64,000 nucleotides of DNA, taken from assembly GCA_934464615.1 (NCBI GenBank), contig CAKSKA010000008.1, positions 10,440 to 74,439 on the forward strand, in the 5' to 3' direction. Origin of the DNA: an uncultured Eubacteriales bacterium (GTDB taxonomy: Bacteria; Bacillota; Clostridia; Oscillospirales; Acutalibacteraceae). This document shows positions 1 to 8,098 of this stretch, piece by piece; within the stretch, counting starts at the first letter, position 1; the number at the start of each line of letters is the position of its first letter. Below the pieces are notes generated by a model. It did no database searches, had not been told where the DNA came from, and saw nothing but the letters and a program-made list of their open reading frames with translations. Made by a program: the position numbers and the translations under genes.

Positions 1-722
1 TTGCAGGTTGCGGAAAAAACAACACAGATACAAACAGCAGTTCGGATAACACATCAAAGCCGAAACTCGTTATGGGAACAAACGCTTCCTTCCCGCCTTA
101 TGAGTTTGTAGACGACAACAACAAAATCGTGGGCATCGATGCTGAAATTGCAGAACTTTTGGCCGAAAAGCTCGGTATGGAACTTCAAATTACAGATATG
201 AAGTTCGAATCTCTCATTTCGGCAGTTCAGGGCGGCAGCATTGATATGGCAATGGCAGGTATGACTGTTACGGAAGAACGTCTTTTATCGGTTGATTTTA
301 CAGACAGTTATGCAAAAGGCGTACAGGTTATAATTGTTAAAGAAGGATCAGACATTAAGTCACCTGATGACCTTGCAGGCAAGAAGATCGGTGTACAAAG
401 CGGAACTACAGGCGACGCTTATTGCTCCGAAGATTTCGGTCAGGAATATGTAAAACAGTTTGATGACGGTTCTGCGGCAGTAGCTGCATTGGCTAACGGT
501 CAGGTAGACTGCGTTGTTATTGATAACGAGCCTGCTAAAAACTACGTTAAAGCTAACGCAGGTCTTAAGATCCTCGATACAAGCTATGCCGATGAAGATT
601 ATGCCATAGCTGTTAAAAAAGGCAACAGCGATTTGCTTGAAAAACTTAACAAAGCAATGGCTGAGCTTAAGGCTGAAGGCAAAATTGATGCGATTGTAAA
701 CAAGTACATTACCACTAAATAA
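1..722 (+). CDS. Amino-acid ABC transporter substrate-binding lipoprotein (5' partial)
   Basis: This is the extracytoplasmic solute receptor of a polar amino-acid importer. Its start lies left of the window. Reading in frame from base 3 gives Ala-Gly-Cys-Gly-Lys, the end of a lipobox, so the Cys coded at 9-11 is the lipidated first residue of the mature protein; only the signal peptide is missing. A Ser/Asn/Thr-rich linker follows, then the typical family-3 binding-protein opening (FPPYEF) and a two-lobe fold of about 220 residues. The permease and ATPase genes follow directly in the same direction. The substrate cannot be named from sequence alone; a polar or charged amino acid or cystine is usual for this family. 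Confidence 0.93.
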   Translation, partial: AGCGKNNTDTNSSSDNTSKPKLVMGTNASFPPYEFVDDNNKIVGIDAEIAELLAEKLGMELQITDMKFESLISAVQGGSIDMAMAGMTVTEERLLSVDFTDSYAKGVQVIIVKEGSDIKSPDDLAGKKIGVQSGTTGDAYCSEDFGQEYVKQFDDGSAAVAALANGQVDCVVIDNEPAKNYVKANAGLKILDTSYADEDYAIAVKKGNSDLLEKLNKAMAELKAEGKIDAIVNKYITTK

Positions 723-794
723 GTGTTTTAAGTTAAGACGGATAGGGGACGGCGTATGCTGCCCCCTTAAGTCCGCTTTTAAGGGAGGTAAAAA

Positions 795-1574
795 ATGACT
801 ATACTGAATTTTGCCGATTGGCTGCAAACGGCGCCCGGATGGATTTCCGGACTGCCGGAATGGCTGCAAAATCTTCTCTTCCAGTTATATCAGACTTTTG
901 TATATCAAAACAGGTGGAAATTCTTTACAAGCGGCCTTAAAATTACGTTTATCATAACCGTAGGCGCACTTGCAATGGGTATTGTTCTGGGACTTATTGT
1001 GGGTGTTATACGTACCGCTTATGATACAAAGGACAGCGGTAAAAAATCCCCTGTATTAAGCATTTTAAACGCAATTTGTAAACTGTACTTAACCGTTATA
1101 CGCGGTACGCCTATGATGGTACAGCTGCTTATTATGGGATTTGTTATAATGGTACCAAAAACCGATTCGGGTACGATTATGTGCGGTATAATAACGCTTG
1201 GTATAAATTCCGGTGCATATGTTGCGGAAATAGCGCGTTCGGGTATAATGTCCATCAGCAAAGGCCAAATGGAAGCCGGCAGAAGCCTTGGTTTCAACTA
1301 CATACAGACTATGTGGTATATAGTAATTCCGCAGGCATTAAAAAACATACTGCCCGCACTCGGAAACGAAATGATAACCTTGCTTAAGGATACGTCGCTT
1401 GTTTCCGTAATTGCTTTGCGTGACGTTACAAAGCAGGCGCAGAATATAGTAAGTAAAACATATCAGGCATTTGTGCCTTATATAAGCCTTGCAGTTATTT
1501 ATCTTGTAATTGTAATAATTCTTACCAAACTTTTAAATGTGCTGGAAAGGAGATTGAGGAAGAGTGACCGCTGA
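795..1574 (+). CDS. Amino-acid ABC transporter permease
   Basis: This membrane subunit of the polar amino-acid importer forms the translocation path. It has 259 residues, a hydrophobic segment near residues 45-75, further membrane spans, and the EAA loop (EAGRSLGF, near residue 157) that contacts the ATPase. An amphipathic Trp-rich N-terminus of about 45 residues precedes the first span, longer than in many HisM/GlnP relatives. The GGGAGG site at 783-788 sets the ATG start. The binding-protein gene ends 72 bases upstream and the ATPase gene overlaps the 3' end by 11 bases, so the three form one operon. Confidence 0.95.
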   Translation: MTILNFADWLQTAPGWISGLPEWLQNLLFQLYQTFVYQNRWKFFTSGLKITFIITVGALAMGIVLGLIVGVIRTAYDTKDSGKKSPVLSILNAICKLYLTVIRGTPMMVQLLIMGFVIMVPKTDSGTIMCGIITLGINSGAYVAEIARSGIMSISKGQMEAGRSLGFNYIQTMWYIVIPQALKNILPALGNEMITLLKDTSLVSVIALRDVTKQAQNIVSKTYQAFVPYISLAVIYLVIVIILTKLLNVLERRLRKSDR

Positions 1575-2310
1575 TAACGAAAAAATACTTATTAAAGTAG
1601 AAGATTTAAAAAAGTCCTTTGGAAAAGTAGATGTACTTAAAGGAATTAACACAGATATTAAAAGGGGCGAAGTTGTTGTAGTTATCGGTCCTTCCGGATC
1701 GGGAAAATCCACATTTTTGCGTTGCCTTAATCTGCTTGAAGAACCCACAGGCGGCAAAATATTTTTTGAAGGTGTGGATATTACCGATAAAAGTACCGAT
1801 ATAAATAAGCATAGGCGCAAAATGGGTATGGTTTTCCAGCAATTTAACCTTTTTCCGCATATGACTATACTTAAAAATATGACCTTGGCACCGATAAAAC
1901 TGCTTGGAATTTCCAAAGAGGATGCCGAGAAAAAGGCGCTTGAACTTTTAAGCCGTGTAGGACTTGAGGACAGAGCACAGTCTTATCCGTCACAGCTTTC
2001 CGGCGGACAAAAACAGCGTGTCGCGATAGTACGCGCCCTTGCCATGAATCCTGATGTAATGTTGTTTGACGAGCCTACAAGCGCACTTGATCCGGAAATG
2101 GTAGGCGAAGTACTCGATGTTATGAAGGAGCTCGCAAACGAAGGTATGACAATGGTTGTAGTTACGCACGAAATGGGATTTGCCAGGGAAGTTGCAAGCA
2201 GGGTAGTGTTTATTGACGAGGGTGTTATTATGGAAGAAAATTCGCCTAAAGAATTTTTTGCCAACCCGAAATCCCCGCGTCTTAAGGACTTTTTGTCAAA
2301 GGTACTGTAG
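1564..2310 (+). CDS. Amino-acid ABC transporter ATP-binding protein
   Basis: This cytoplasmic ATPase drives the importer formed with the two genes upstream. The 248-residue protein has Walker A (GPSGSGKST, about residues 40-48), the Q-loop (FQQFNLFPH), the signature LSGGQKQR and Walker B followed by DEPTSALDP, in the order and at the length of GlnQ/HisP-type ATPases. It begins at GTG inside the end of the permease gene, with a ribosome site (GGAGATTGAGGAAG) inside that gene, which implies translational coupling. No catalytic residue is missing. Confidence 0.95.
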   Translation: MTADNEKILIKVEDLKKSFGKVDVLKGINTDIKRGEVVVVIGPSGSGKSTFLRCLNLLEEPTGGKIFFEGVDITDKSTDINKHRRKMGMVFQQFNLFPHMTILKNMTLAPIKLLGISKEDAEKKALELLSRVGLEDRAQSYPSQLSGGQKQRVAIVRALAMNPDVMLFDEPTSALDPEMVGEVLDVMKELANEGMTMVVVTHEMGFAREVASRVVFIDEGVIMEENSPKEFFANPKSPRLKDFLSKVL

Positions 2311-2337
2311 AAAAAATCGAATATTTATAAAAAACTG

Positions 2338-2366
2338 TTGTGTTAGGACTGTATTTATGTTAAAAT
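2338..2366 (+). promoter_or_regulatory. Possible sigma-A promoter ahead of the APC permease
   Basis: TTGTGT (2338-2343) and TAAAAT (2361-2366) are separated by 17 bases. The -35 match is poor, so this is tentative. If it is used, the hairpin terminator at 2434-2463 lies in the 5' leader of the permease gene and could act as an attenuator. Confidence 0.35.
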
Positions 2367-2433
2367 ATAACATATGTATTAAGGCTAATGGAAGTTTTGC
2401 TTTAGGGGCATAACACATCAGTTAAAGCTGATT

Positions 2434-2466
2434 AAAATCCGACTTAATATTAAGTCGGATTTTTGT
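2434..2466 (+). terminator. Rho-independent terminator between ABC operon and APC permease
   Basis: A perfect 13-base stem (2434-2446 pairing with 2451-2463) closes a 4-base loop and ends in a short T run. It either ends the ABC importer transcript or attenuates the transcript entering the permease gene, whose GTG start is 22 bases further on. Confidence 0.8.
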
Positions 2467-2487
2467 CTGTTTACAGGGGGTTAAAAA

Positions 2488-3879
2488 GTGGAAAACAAAT
2501 TAACAAAAAAATACGGCCTTTTTACCGCTATTTGTATGGTAGTGGGCATAGTTATAGGAAGCGGCGTATTTTTTAAAGCACAGGACATACTTAATTACAC
2601 CGGCGGCAATATGCCGCTTGGCATTATTGCATGGATTGTCGGCGGCGCTATAATGATAATATGCGCTCTGGCATTTTCCGTACTTGCAACCCGTTTTGAA
2701 AAAGTAAACGGTTTGGTGGATTATGCGGAAGCCACTGTAGGCGAACGATATGCTTACAACGTAGGCTGGTTTATGTCTACAATTTACTATCCGGCTATGA
2801 CATCCGTTTTGTGTTGGGTTTCGGCAAGGTACACACTTGTGCTTTTCGGCTCAAGCGATATTACGGGCGGTACTTGTATGACGCTTGCCTGTCTGTATCT
2901 TTGTTTATCCTATGCGTTAAACGCGTTTTCACCCAAACTGGCGGGTAAATTTCAGGTGTCAACAACTGTTATAAAACTTGTACCGCTTTGCCTTATGATG
3001 ATTGTCGGCATTATCGTCGGCATTGTAAACGGCAATACACCCAGCGCATTTGATACATGGCACATAGTAACCGGCGGCGGAAAATGGTCAACATTATTTG
3101 CGGCTGTAGTTGCAACTTCCTTTGCTTATGAGGGTTGGATAATCGCAACCACAATAAATTCGGAAATCAAGAACTCAAAGCGCAACCTGCCTATAGCTTT
3201 GTTTGTAGGCGCGCTTATAATTGTTGGCGTTTATGTGTTCTATTACATAGGTCTTACAGGCGGAGCAGATGTTCCGACATTGATGAAAGACGGCGCCACA
3301 ACGGCTTTTGTAAATATATTCGGTAAAATCGGCGGTAACATACTTAATGCATTTATAGTAATTTCCTGTCTTGGTACACTTAACGGACTTATGGTGGGAT
3401 GTACAAGGGGTATTTACTCCATTGCCGCAAGAGATAGGGGACCGGCTGCAAAAATGTTTAAGCAGGTAGATCCCGTTACAAATATGCCTAACAATGCGGC
3501 GGCTTTCGGTTTGCTTATGTGCGGTGTATGGCTGTTCTATTTCTACGGTGCTAATTTAAGGGAGTCGTTGTTCGGACTTTTCAGCTTCGACTCGTCCGAG
3601 CTTCCCATAGTAACAATTTACGCGCTGTATATTCCCATATTTATTATGTTTATAGCAAAACACGGTAAGGAAAATAAGGTTAAAAATATACTGCTGCCCA
3701 TACTTGCGATTATTGCGTCTGTTGCAATGGTATTTATGGCAGTATACGCACACGGTATAAACAAGTATATATCTGCATCAAAGGAAGGACAATTCAGCTT
3801 CCCCGTACTTTTCTATCTTATTATTTTTGCTGTTGTTATGGTATTCGGCAACATTTTTTATAAAAAGAAAGATAAGTAA
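2488..3879 (+). CDS. APC-family amino-acid permease
   Basis: This is a secondary amino-acid transporter of the APC superfamily, 463 residues with about 12 membrane spans. The N-terminus carries the family hallmark in span 1 (VVGIVIGSGVFF, about residues 18-29), where the unwound Gly-Ser-Gly helix binds the substrate backbone. Start choice: GTG at 2488 preceded by AGGGGG at 2475-2480. It stands alone, with a terminator on each side. The substrate is not evident; the nearest families carry serine/threonine or other neutral amino acids, sometimes by exchange. Confidence 0.9.
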   Translation: MENKLTKKYGLFTAICMVVGIVIGSGVFFKAQDILNYTGGNMPLGIIAWIVGGAIMIICALAFSVLATRFEKVNGLVDYAEATVGERYAYNVGWFMSTIYYPAMTSVLCWVSARYTLVLFGSSDITGGTCMTLACLYLCLSYALNAFSPKLAGKFQVSTTVIKLVPLCLMMIVGIIVGIVNGNTPSAFDTWHIVTGGGKWSTLFAAVVATSFAYEGWIIATTINSEIKNSKRNLPIALFVGALIIVGVYVFYYIGLTGGADVPTLMKDGATTAFVNIFGKIGGNILNAFIVISCLGTLNGLMVGCTRGIYSIAARDRGPAAKMFKQVDPVTNMPNNAAAFGLLMCGVWLFYFYGANLRESLFGLFSFDSSELPIVTIYALYIPIFIMFIAKHGKENKVKNILLPILAIIASVAMVFMAVYAHGINKYISASKEGQFSFPVLFYLIIFAVVMVFGNIFYKKKDK

Positions 3880-3895
3880 TATTTTATTAAATTTT

Positions 3896-3927
3896 AATGC
3901 CGCGGTCTTTTGACCGCGGCATTTTTT
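3896..3927 (+). terminator. Rho-independent terminator after APC permease
   Basis: A perfect 12-base GC-rich stem (3896-3907 with 3912-3923) with a TTTT loop is followed by six Ts. It lies between convergent genes and probably also stops transcription arriving from the minus-strand small gene, whose stop codon is 8 bases away. Confidence 0.9.
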
Positions 3928-3934
3928 AAATTCC

Positions 3935-4078
3935 TTATCTGTCGGAATTTCTGTGGCAGTTTTCGTTCTGCTGTTCGTTTTTATTCTGTCCGTTCTGGTT
4001 GTTCTTGTTCTGTTCGTTTTGCTGCTGCTTATTTTTGTTCTGATTTTGGTTCTGGTTCTGATTCTGATTGTTATTCAT
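3935..4078 (-). CDS. Small Asn/Gln-rich protein (47 aa), unknown function
   Basis: The minus strand reads ATG at 4078 to TAA at 3935. The protein is almost only Asn and Gln, beginning MNNNQNQNQNQNQ and running as Asn-Gln repeats with scattered Lys and Glu, then ending in a non-repetitive tail with one Cys and one His (ENCHRNSDR). A GAGGGG ribosome site lies about ten bases before the ATG, which argues for a real gene. It follows tatD by 54 bases on the same strand and ends next to a strong terminator, so it is the last gene of the metG-tatD run. No known domain is recognisable. Low-complexity Asn/Gln proteins of this size occur near clostridial housekeeping genes, but I cannot assign a function. 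Confidence 0.6.
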   Translation of the reverse strand: MNNNQNQNQNQNQNKNKQQQNEQNKNNQNGQNKNEQQNENCHRNSDR

Positions 4079-4132
4079 TACAAGATTCACCCCTCTTTCA
4101 CGGTTTATTATTTACCGCAAAGGCAGGGTTAT

Positions 4133-4888
4133 TCATATATTAAATAATTTTTCGGCATTTTCTTTTGTAATTTTTAAAATATTTTCGGTTGTGTCACCGC
4201 GCAGTTCTGCAAGTTTTTCGGCAACAAATTTTATATAAGCCGAATTATTGATTTTACCGCGGTGCGGCTCCGGCGCCATATACGGCGCATCGGTTTCCAA
4301 AAGTATTCTGTCAAGGGGTATGCTTTTTGCAACCTCTTGTATTTTTTTTGCGTTTTTAAACGTCAGCACACCGCCTACGCCTATATACATACCCGTTTTT
4401 ATAATTTCCCGTGCCATTTCCGCACTGCCCGAAAAACAATGCACAACTCCGCCGGGGTTATATCTTTTAATTATATCAAGCGTATCTGCATGCGCTTCAC
4501 GGTCGTGTATTATAACGGGCAGGTTGTGCTCGTTTGCAAAAATCACCTGATTTTCAAAAAATTGCTTTTGCAATTCTTTATTATCGGTACTCCAATAATA
4601 GTCAAGGCCTATTTCGCCTATGGCGACGGTCTTTTTATCTGCCGCCAGTTCCGACATTTTTGACAAATCAAAAACCGTGTCGGCAGTTATATTTTCGGGG
4701 TGGTATCCGACAGCCGCGTAAAAAAAGTCATAAGTGTGGGCAAGGCTTATACAAACTTCAGCCGAAGCAATATCAACCGCACAGTTAATAACCCCTGCCA
4801 CATCGTTTTTCGGCAGTTGTTTAATTATTTCATCCCGTATTCCGTCAAAACGTGAGTCGTCGTAATGCGCGTGTGTATCAAAAATCAT
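4133..4888 (-). CDS. tatD: TatD family metal-dependent hydrolase (DNase)
   Basis: This is a TIM-barrel metallohydrolase of 251 residues, normal for TatD. The N-terminal metal ligands are visible as DTHAHYD (residues 4-10). Further motifs are GEIGLDYYW, the HDREAH histidines, VVHCFSGS and the C-terminal LETDAPYMAP. The family acts as a Mg-dependent 3'-5' exonuclease on DNA or RNA and may take part in repair or turnover. It sits just downstream of metG, a common arrangement in Firmicutes, although a terminator-like hairpin separates the two. A GAGGT ribosome site lies ahead of the ATG. Confidence 0.95.
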   Translation of the reverse strand: MIFDTHAHYDDSRFDGIRDEIIKQLPKNDVAGVINCAVDIASAEVCISLAHTYDFFYAAVGYHPENITADTVFDLSKMSELAADKKTVAIGEIGLDYYWSTDNKELQKQFFENQVIFANEHNLPVIIHDREAHADTLDIIKRYNPGGVVHCFSGSAEMAREIIKTGMYIGVGGVLTFKNAKKIQEVAKSIPLDRILLETDAPYMAPEPHRGKINNSAYIKFVAEKLAELRGDTTENILKITKENAEKLFNI

Positions 4889-4899
4889 AAAAATACCTC

Positions 4900-4928
4900 A
4901 AAAAATTCAGCCGGACGTAAGTCCGGCT
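4900..4928 (-). terminator. Hairpin terminator between metG and tatD
   Basis: On the minus strand a perfect 8-base stem (AGCCGGAC/GTCCGGCT, 4-base loop) is followed by GAATTTTTT. It lies 11 bases after the metG stop. It should reduce but need not abolish read-through into tatD, for which I see no clear separate promoter. Confidence 0.7.
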
Positions 4929-4939
4929 ATAATATAAAA

Positions 4940-6880
4940 CTATCTGACTTTACTGCCTTCCGGTATTCCGTCCGCAAATATTACCTTAACCTCGTCATCG
5001 GCGTCTGCCGCAAGTATCATACCTTCGGATACCGTACCGCAGAGAGTTGCGGGTTTTAAATTTGCAACAACGATTACCGTGTGGTCTATAAGCGCGTCGG
5101 GGGTATACCATTTCGCAATACCCGATGCTACGGTTCTGGTTTTGCCTTCGCCGCAGTCAAGCGTTAATTTTAACAGCTTTTTTGCTTTGGGAATTGCTTC
5201 GCAGTTTACAACTTTTGCCGTGCGTAATTCGATTTTAGCAAAGTCCTCAATGCTTATTTCTGCAAGTTTTAATACATTTTCGCCTGCTTTTCCGTCATTT
5301 TCCGCATTTGCCTCTTTAGATTTTTGTTCTGCAATTTCGGCTAAAGCTTTTTCGGTATCAATTCTTGCAAAAATTATCTCCGGCTTGTCTACGGTATAGG
5401 CAGTTTGCTCAAACAGGCGTATTTCGGTGCTTTGCGCGTGTATCTGCTTCAATATTTTTTCCGCACCGTCCGGTATAAAGGGAGTCAGCAAAAGTGCAAG
5501 CAGACGTATACATTCAAGCAGATTATATAATACGCATTGCAGTCTGTCCGCCTGTTGCTCGTCTTTTGCAAGCACCCACGGCGCAGTTTCGTCAATATAT
5601 TTGTTGCATCGCTTTGCAAAACACATAATAAGTTCTGCGGTGTCGGCATTTTTGTACTCGTCCATAAGTTCAAAATAACGGCTTACGGTATCGTTTGCAA
5701 AATCAAAAAGTTCTTTGTCGGTATCGGTTACCGCTGCCTCGTTATAGGAAACACTGCCGTTAAAATACTTATTTGTCATAGCAACGCTGCGGTTCACAAG
5801 ATTGCCTAAAGTGTTTGCAAGGTCGCTGTTAAAGCGGTTTATAAATGTTTCGTAGGTAATGCTGCCGTCCTGCGCGTAAGGTATTTCGGATAAAAGATAG
5901 TATCTTACCGCGTCAATGCCGAACTGTTTTACAAGGTCATCGGCATAAATTACATTGCCTTTGGATTTACTCATTTTATCTTCGCCGAAAAGTACCCACG
6001 GGTGACCGAGTACTTGTTTCGGCAGCGGCTCGCCGAGAGCCATAAGGATAATCGGCCAATAAACCGTGTGGAAACGTACAATATCTTTTCCTATAACATG
6101 CAAGTCCGCCGGCCAATATTTATTATAAAGGTCGCCGCTCTCGTCCGGCAAATATCCAAGCGCCGTAATGTAGTTTGAAAGGGCGTCTATCCATACATAT
6201 ATTACATGGTCCGGATCGAAATCTATCGGGATGCCCCATTTAAAAGATGAACGGGAAACGCAAAGATCGGAAAGCCCCGGCTTTAAAAAGTTATTTATCA
6301 TTTCATTTTTGCGTGATTCGGGCTTAATAAAATCGGGATTGTCTTCGTAATACTTAAGCAGTCTGTCCTGATATTTGCCGAGTTTTAAAAAGTATGCCTC
6401 TTCCTTTGAATCAATTACTTCTCTGCCGCAATCGGGGCATTTACCGTCTATAAGCTGCGAAGAAGTGAAAAAAGATTCGCAGGGAACGCAATATTTACCC
6501 TCATAATAGCCTTTGTAAATATCGCCTTGGTCGTATAATTTTTTAAATATTTTTTTAACCGCTGCAACGTGGTCTTCGTCGGTAGTGCGTATAAAACGGT
6601 CGTAAGTTGTGTTAAGGCAGTCCCAAACCTGTTTAATTTGTGCCGATATTTCATCAACATACGCTTTAGGTGTAATGCCGCGCGCAGTCGCATATTCTTC
6701 AATTTTCTGTCCGTGCTCGTCAGAGCCGGTAAGAAAATAAACGTCATATCCGTTCATTCTCTTATATCTCGCTATCATATCCGCAAGCACAATGTCATAA
6801 GAATTGCCGATGTGCGGTTTGCGTGAAGTATACGCAATAGCAGTGGTTATATAAAATTTTTCTTTTCCGTTTTCAGCCAT
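4940..6880 (-). CDS. metG: Methionine--tRNA ligase
   Basis: This class I synthetase charges tRNA-Met. The protein has 646 residues. The Rossmann-fold signature is HIGN (23-26), the zinc knuckle has Cys131, Cys134, Cys148 and Cys151, and the KMSKS loop is at 302-306. An anticodon-binding helical domain follows. The last 110 or so residues form the OB-fold tRNA-binding (EMAP-like) domain used for dimerisation in many bacteria. A GGAGG site precedes the ATG. It is the middle gene of a minus-strand run with the O-antigen-ligase-like gene 12 bases upstream. Confidence 0.97.
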   Translation of the reverse strand: MAENGKEKFYITTAIAYTSRKPHIGNSYDIVLADMIARYKRMNGYDVYFLTGSDEHGQKIEEYATARGITPKAYVDEISAQIKQVWDCLNTTYDRFIRTTDEDHVAAVKKIFKKLYDQGDIYKGYYEGKYCVPCESFFTSSQLIDGKCPDCGREVIDSKEEAYFLKLGKYQDRLLKYYEDNPDFIKPESRKNEMINNFLKPGLSDLCVSRSSFKWGIPIDFDPDHVIYVWIDALSNYITALGYLPDESGDLYNKYWPADLHVIGKDIVRFHTVYWPIILMALGEPLPKQVLGHPWVLFGEDKMSKSKGNVIYADDLVKQFGIDAVRYYLLSEIPYAQDGSITYETFINRFNSDLANTLGNLVNRSVAMTNKYFNGSVSYNEAAVTDTDKELFDFANDTVSRYFELMDEYKNADTAELIMCFAKRCNKYIDETAPWVLAKDEQQADRLQCVLYNLLECIRLLALLLTPFIPDGAEKILKQIHAQSTEIRLFEQTAYTVDKPEIIFARIDTEKALAEIAEQKSKEANAENDGKAGENVLKLAEISIEDFAKIELRTAKVVNCEAIPKAKKLLKLTLDCGEGKTRTVASGIAKWYTPDALIDHTVIVVANLKPATLCGTVSEGMILAADADDEVKVIFADGIPEGSKVR

Positions 6881-6892
6881 TTTAATCCTCCG

Positions 6893-8083
6893 TCAACCGT
6901 TTGTTTCTTTTTTTGTTTTAAATATTCTGTACATTATCTGTTCTTCGGCTCCCACTCCGCTTAAAATAAGGCAATAAAGCAGGAACGTTTGCATCCATAT
7001 CATTGTCATATCCGTTATGGAATGAATAAGAACTGCCGCCGTAACGGACAGAATTAAATAAGTTATGCCGCTTTTACGCAAAAAGTTTTTGCATAAAACA
7101 ACTTTTTGAAATATTATAAACATCATTGCAAAAAGCATAACCGAGCCTATTATACCGAAACTGAGTAAAAATTCAAACACAATGTTGTGCGCGTGTTTTG
7201 CAATGTATGCACCGGGTGTGGCAAGACTTATTTGATAATATGTGAAAAAGCCCCTGCCAAACCAAATATTTTCCTTAATTGATTTTATTGATAAATCCCA
7301 TATTATCACACGGCTGTTAAACGAGCTGTCTATATGTGCCGTCCGCGGAAAAATTTCGGGCATTGTGTAAAGAAGTACAGCGGCAAACGCCGTTAGTATA
7401 AACAAAATACCGAGCAACTGATGCCTGCGTGCAAGCAACAGCAAAATTGAAAGTCCTATAAAAACTTCTATCCACGCAAACATACTCTCCGTAAAGAAAA
7501 TTACTACCGCCGCAAGCAGCGCAATGGCGTAATAATACTTTTTGTTTTCCTTTATAACAATTACTTTATATGCGCATATTATAATTACGCTTGCCATAAT
7601 TGCGCCTAAAAAATTAGGATGTCCGTAAAATGTAAAATTCGGTATTTTAAATATATCACCGCAGCAGCGGTACCATATATCCGAAAAATGCATGAGCTTT
7701 TCGATAAAGCATACCAAAACCGCAAACAGGGAAGAAACACAGCAAATATTAAGCGCGCGTTCGTAAATTTCACGCGTCATAACAGCGCGCAAATAAAGGC
7801 CTAATGTAAGTATAAAGTAAAACAGCACGGACGCCGCAAGTCCAAGGTAGTTTTTGTAAACAATCGCCGTTACGGCAGTAAACACCGCAAATAACGGTAC
7901 CAAAAAAGCACCGGTTGTGTGGTAAACGGCTTTCCTTGCCTTAGAATTAAAAAGTACGTAAAAACCCGTTACGGCAATTGCAAGAATTGTTATATAATAC
8001 GGCAAAAACACGCTCATGGCTAAAATGTAAGCAATATTCTCTCCGTTTGACAGATCCGTACGCCTTTTAAGAAATTCTTTCAT
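6893..8083 (-). CDS. O-antigen ligase / polymerase-like membrane protein
   Basis: A polytopic membrane protein of 396 residues with about 10-12 hydrophobic segments. A large extracytoplasmic loop in the second half contains NSRVIIWDLSIKSIKENIWFG and the AHNIVFEFLLSFG motif, which resemble the conserved loop of Wzy_C proteins (O-antigen ligases and polysaccharide polymerases). Family members join lipid-linked glycans outside the membrane. No glycosyltransferase cluster is nearby, so the acceptor is unknown. It follows the pseudo-P-type ATPase gene by 15 bases and precedes metG by 12, which suggests cotranscription with both. Confidence 0.75.
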   Translation of the reverse strand: MKEFLKRRTDLSNGENIAYILAMSVFLPYYITILAIAVTGFYVLFNSKARKAVYHTTGAFLVPLFAVFTAVTAIVYKNYLGLAASVLFYFILTLGLYLRAVMTREIYERALNICCVSSLFAVLVCFIEKLMHFSDIWYRCCGDIFKIPNFTFYGHPNFLGAIMASVIIICAYKVIVIKENKKYYYAIALLAAVVIFFTESMFAWIEVFIGLSILLLLARRHQLLGILFILTAFAAVLLYTMPEIFPRTAHIDSSFNSRVIIWDLSIKSIKENIWFGRGFFTYYQISLATPGAYIAKHAHNIVFEFLLSFGIIGSVMLFAMMFIIFQKVVLCKNFLRKSGITYLILSVTAAVLIHSITDMTMIWMQTFLLYCLILSGVGAEEQIMYRIFKTKKETNG

Positions 8084-8098
8084 AAAAGCACTCCATTT

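Noticed and set aside
3910..4147. Plus-strand frames that read as very hydrophobic Val/Leu/Phe-rich proteins
   Set aside because: They are the reverse reading of the Asn/Gln codon repeat on the minus strand, which has the ribosome site and a sensible start; the plus frames have none and overlap a terminator.
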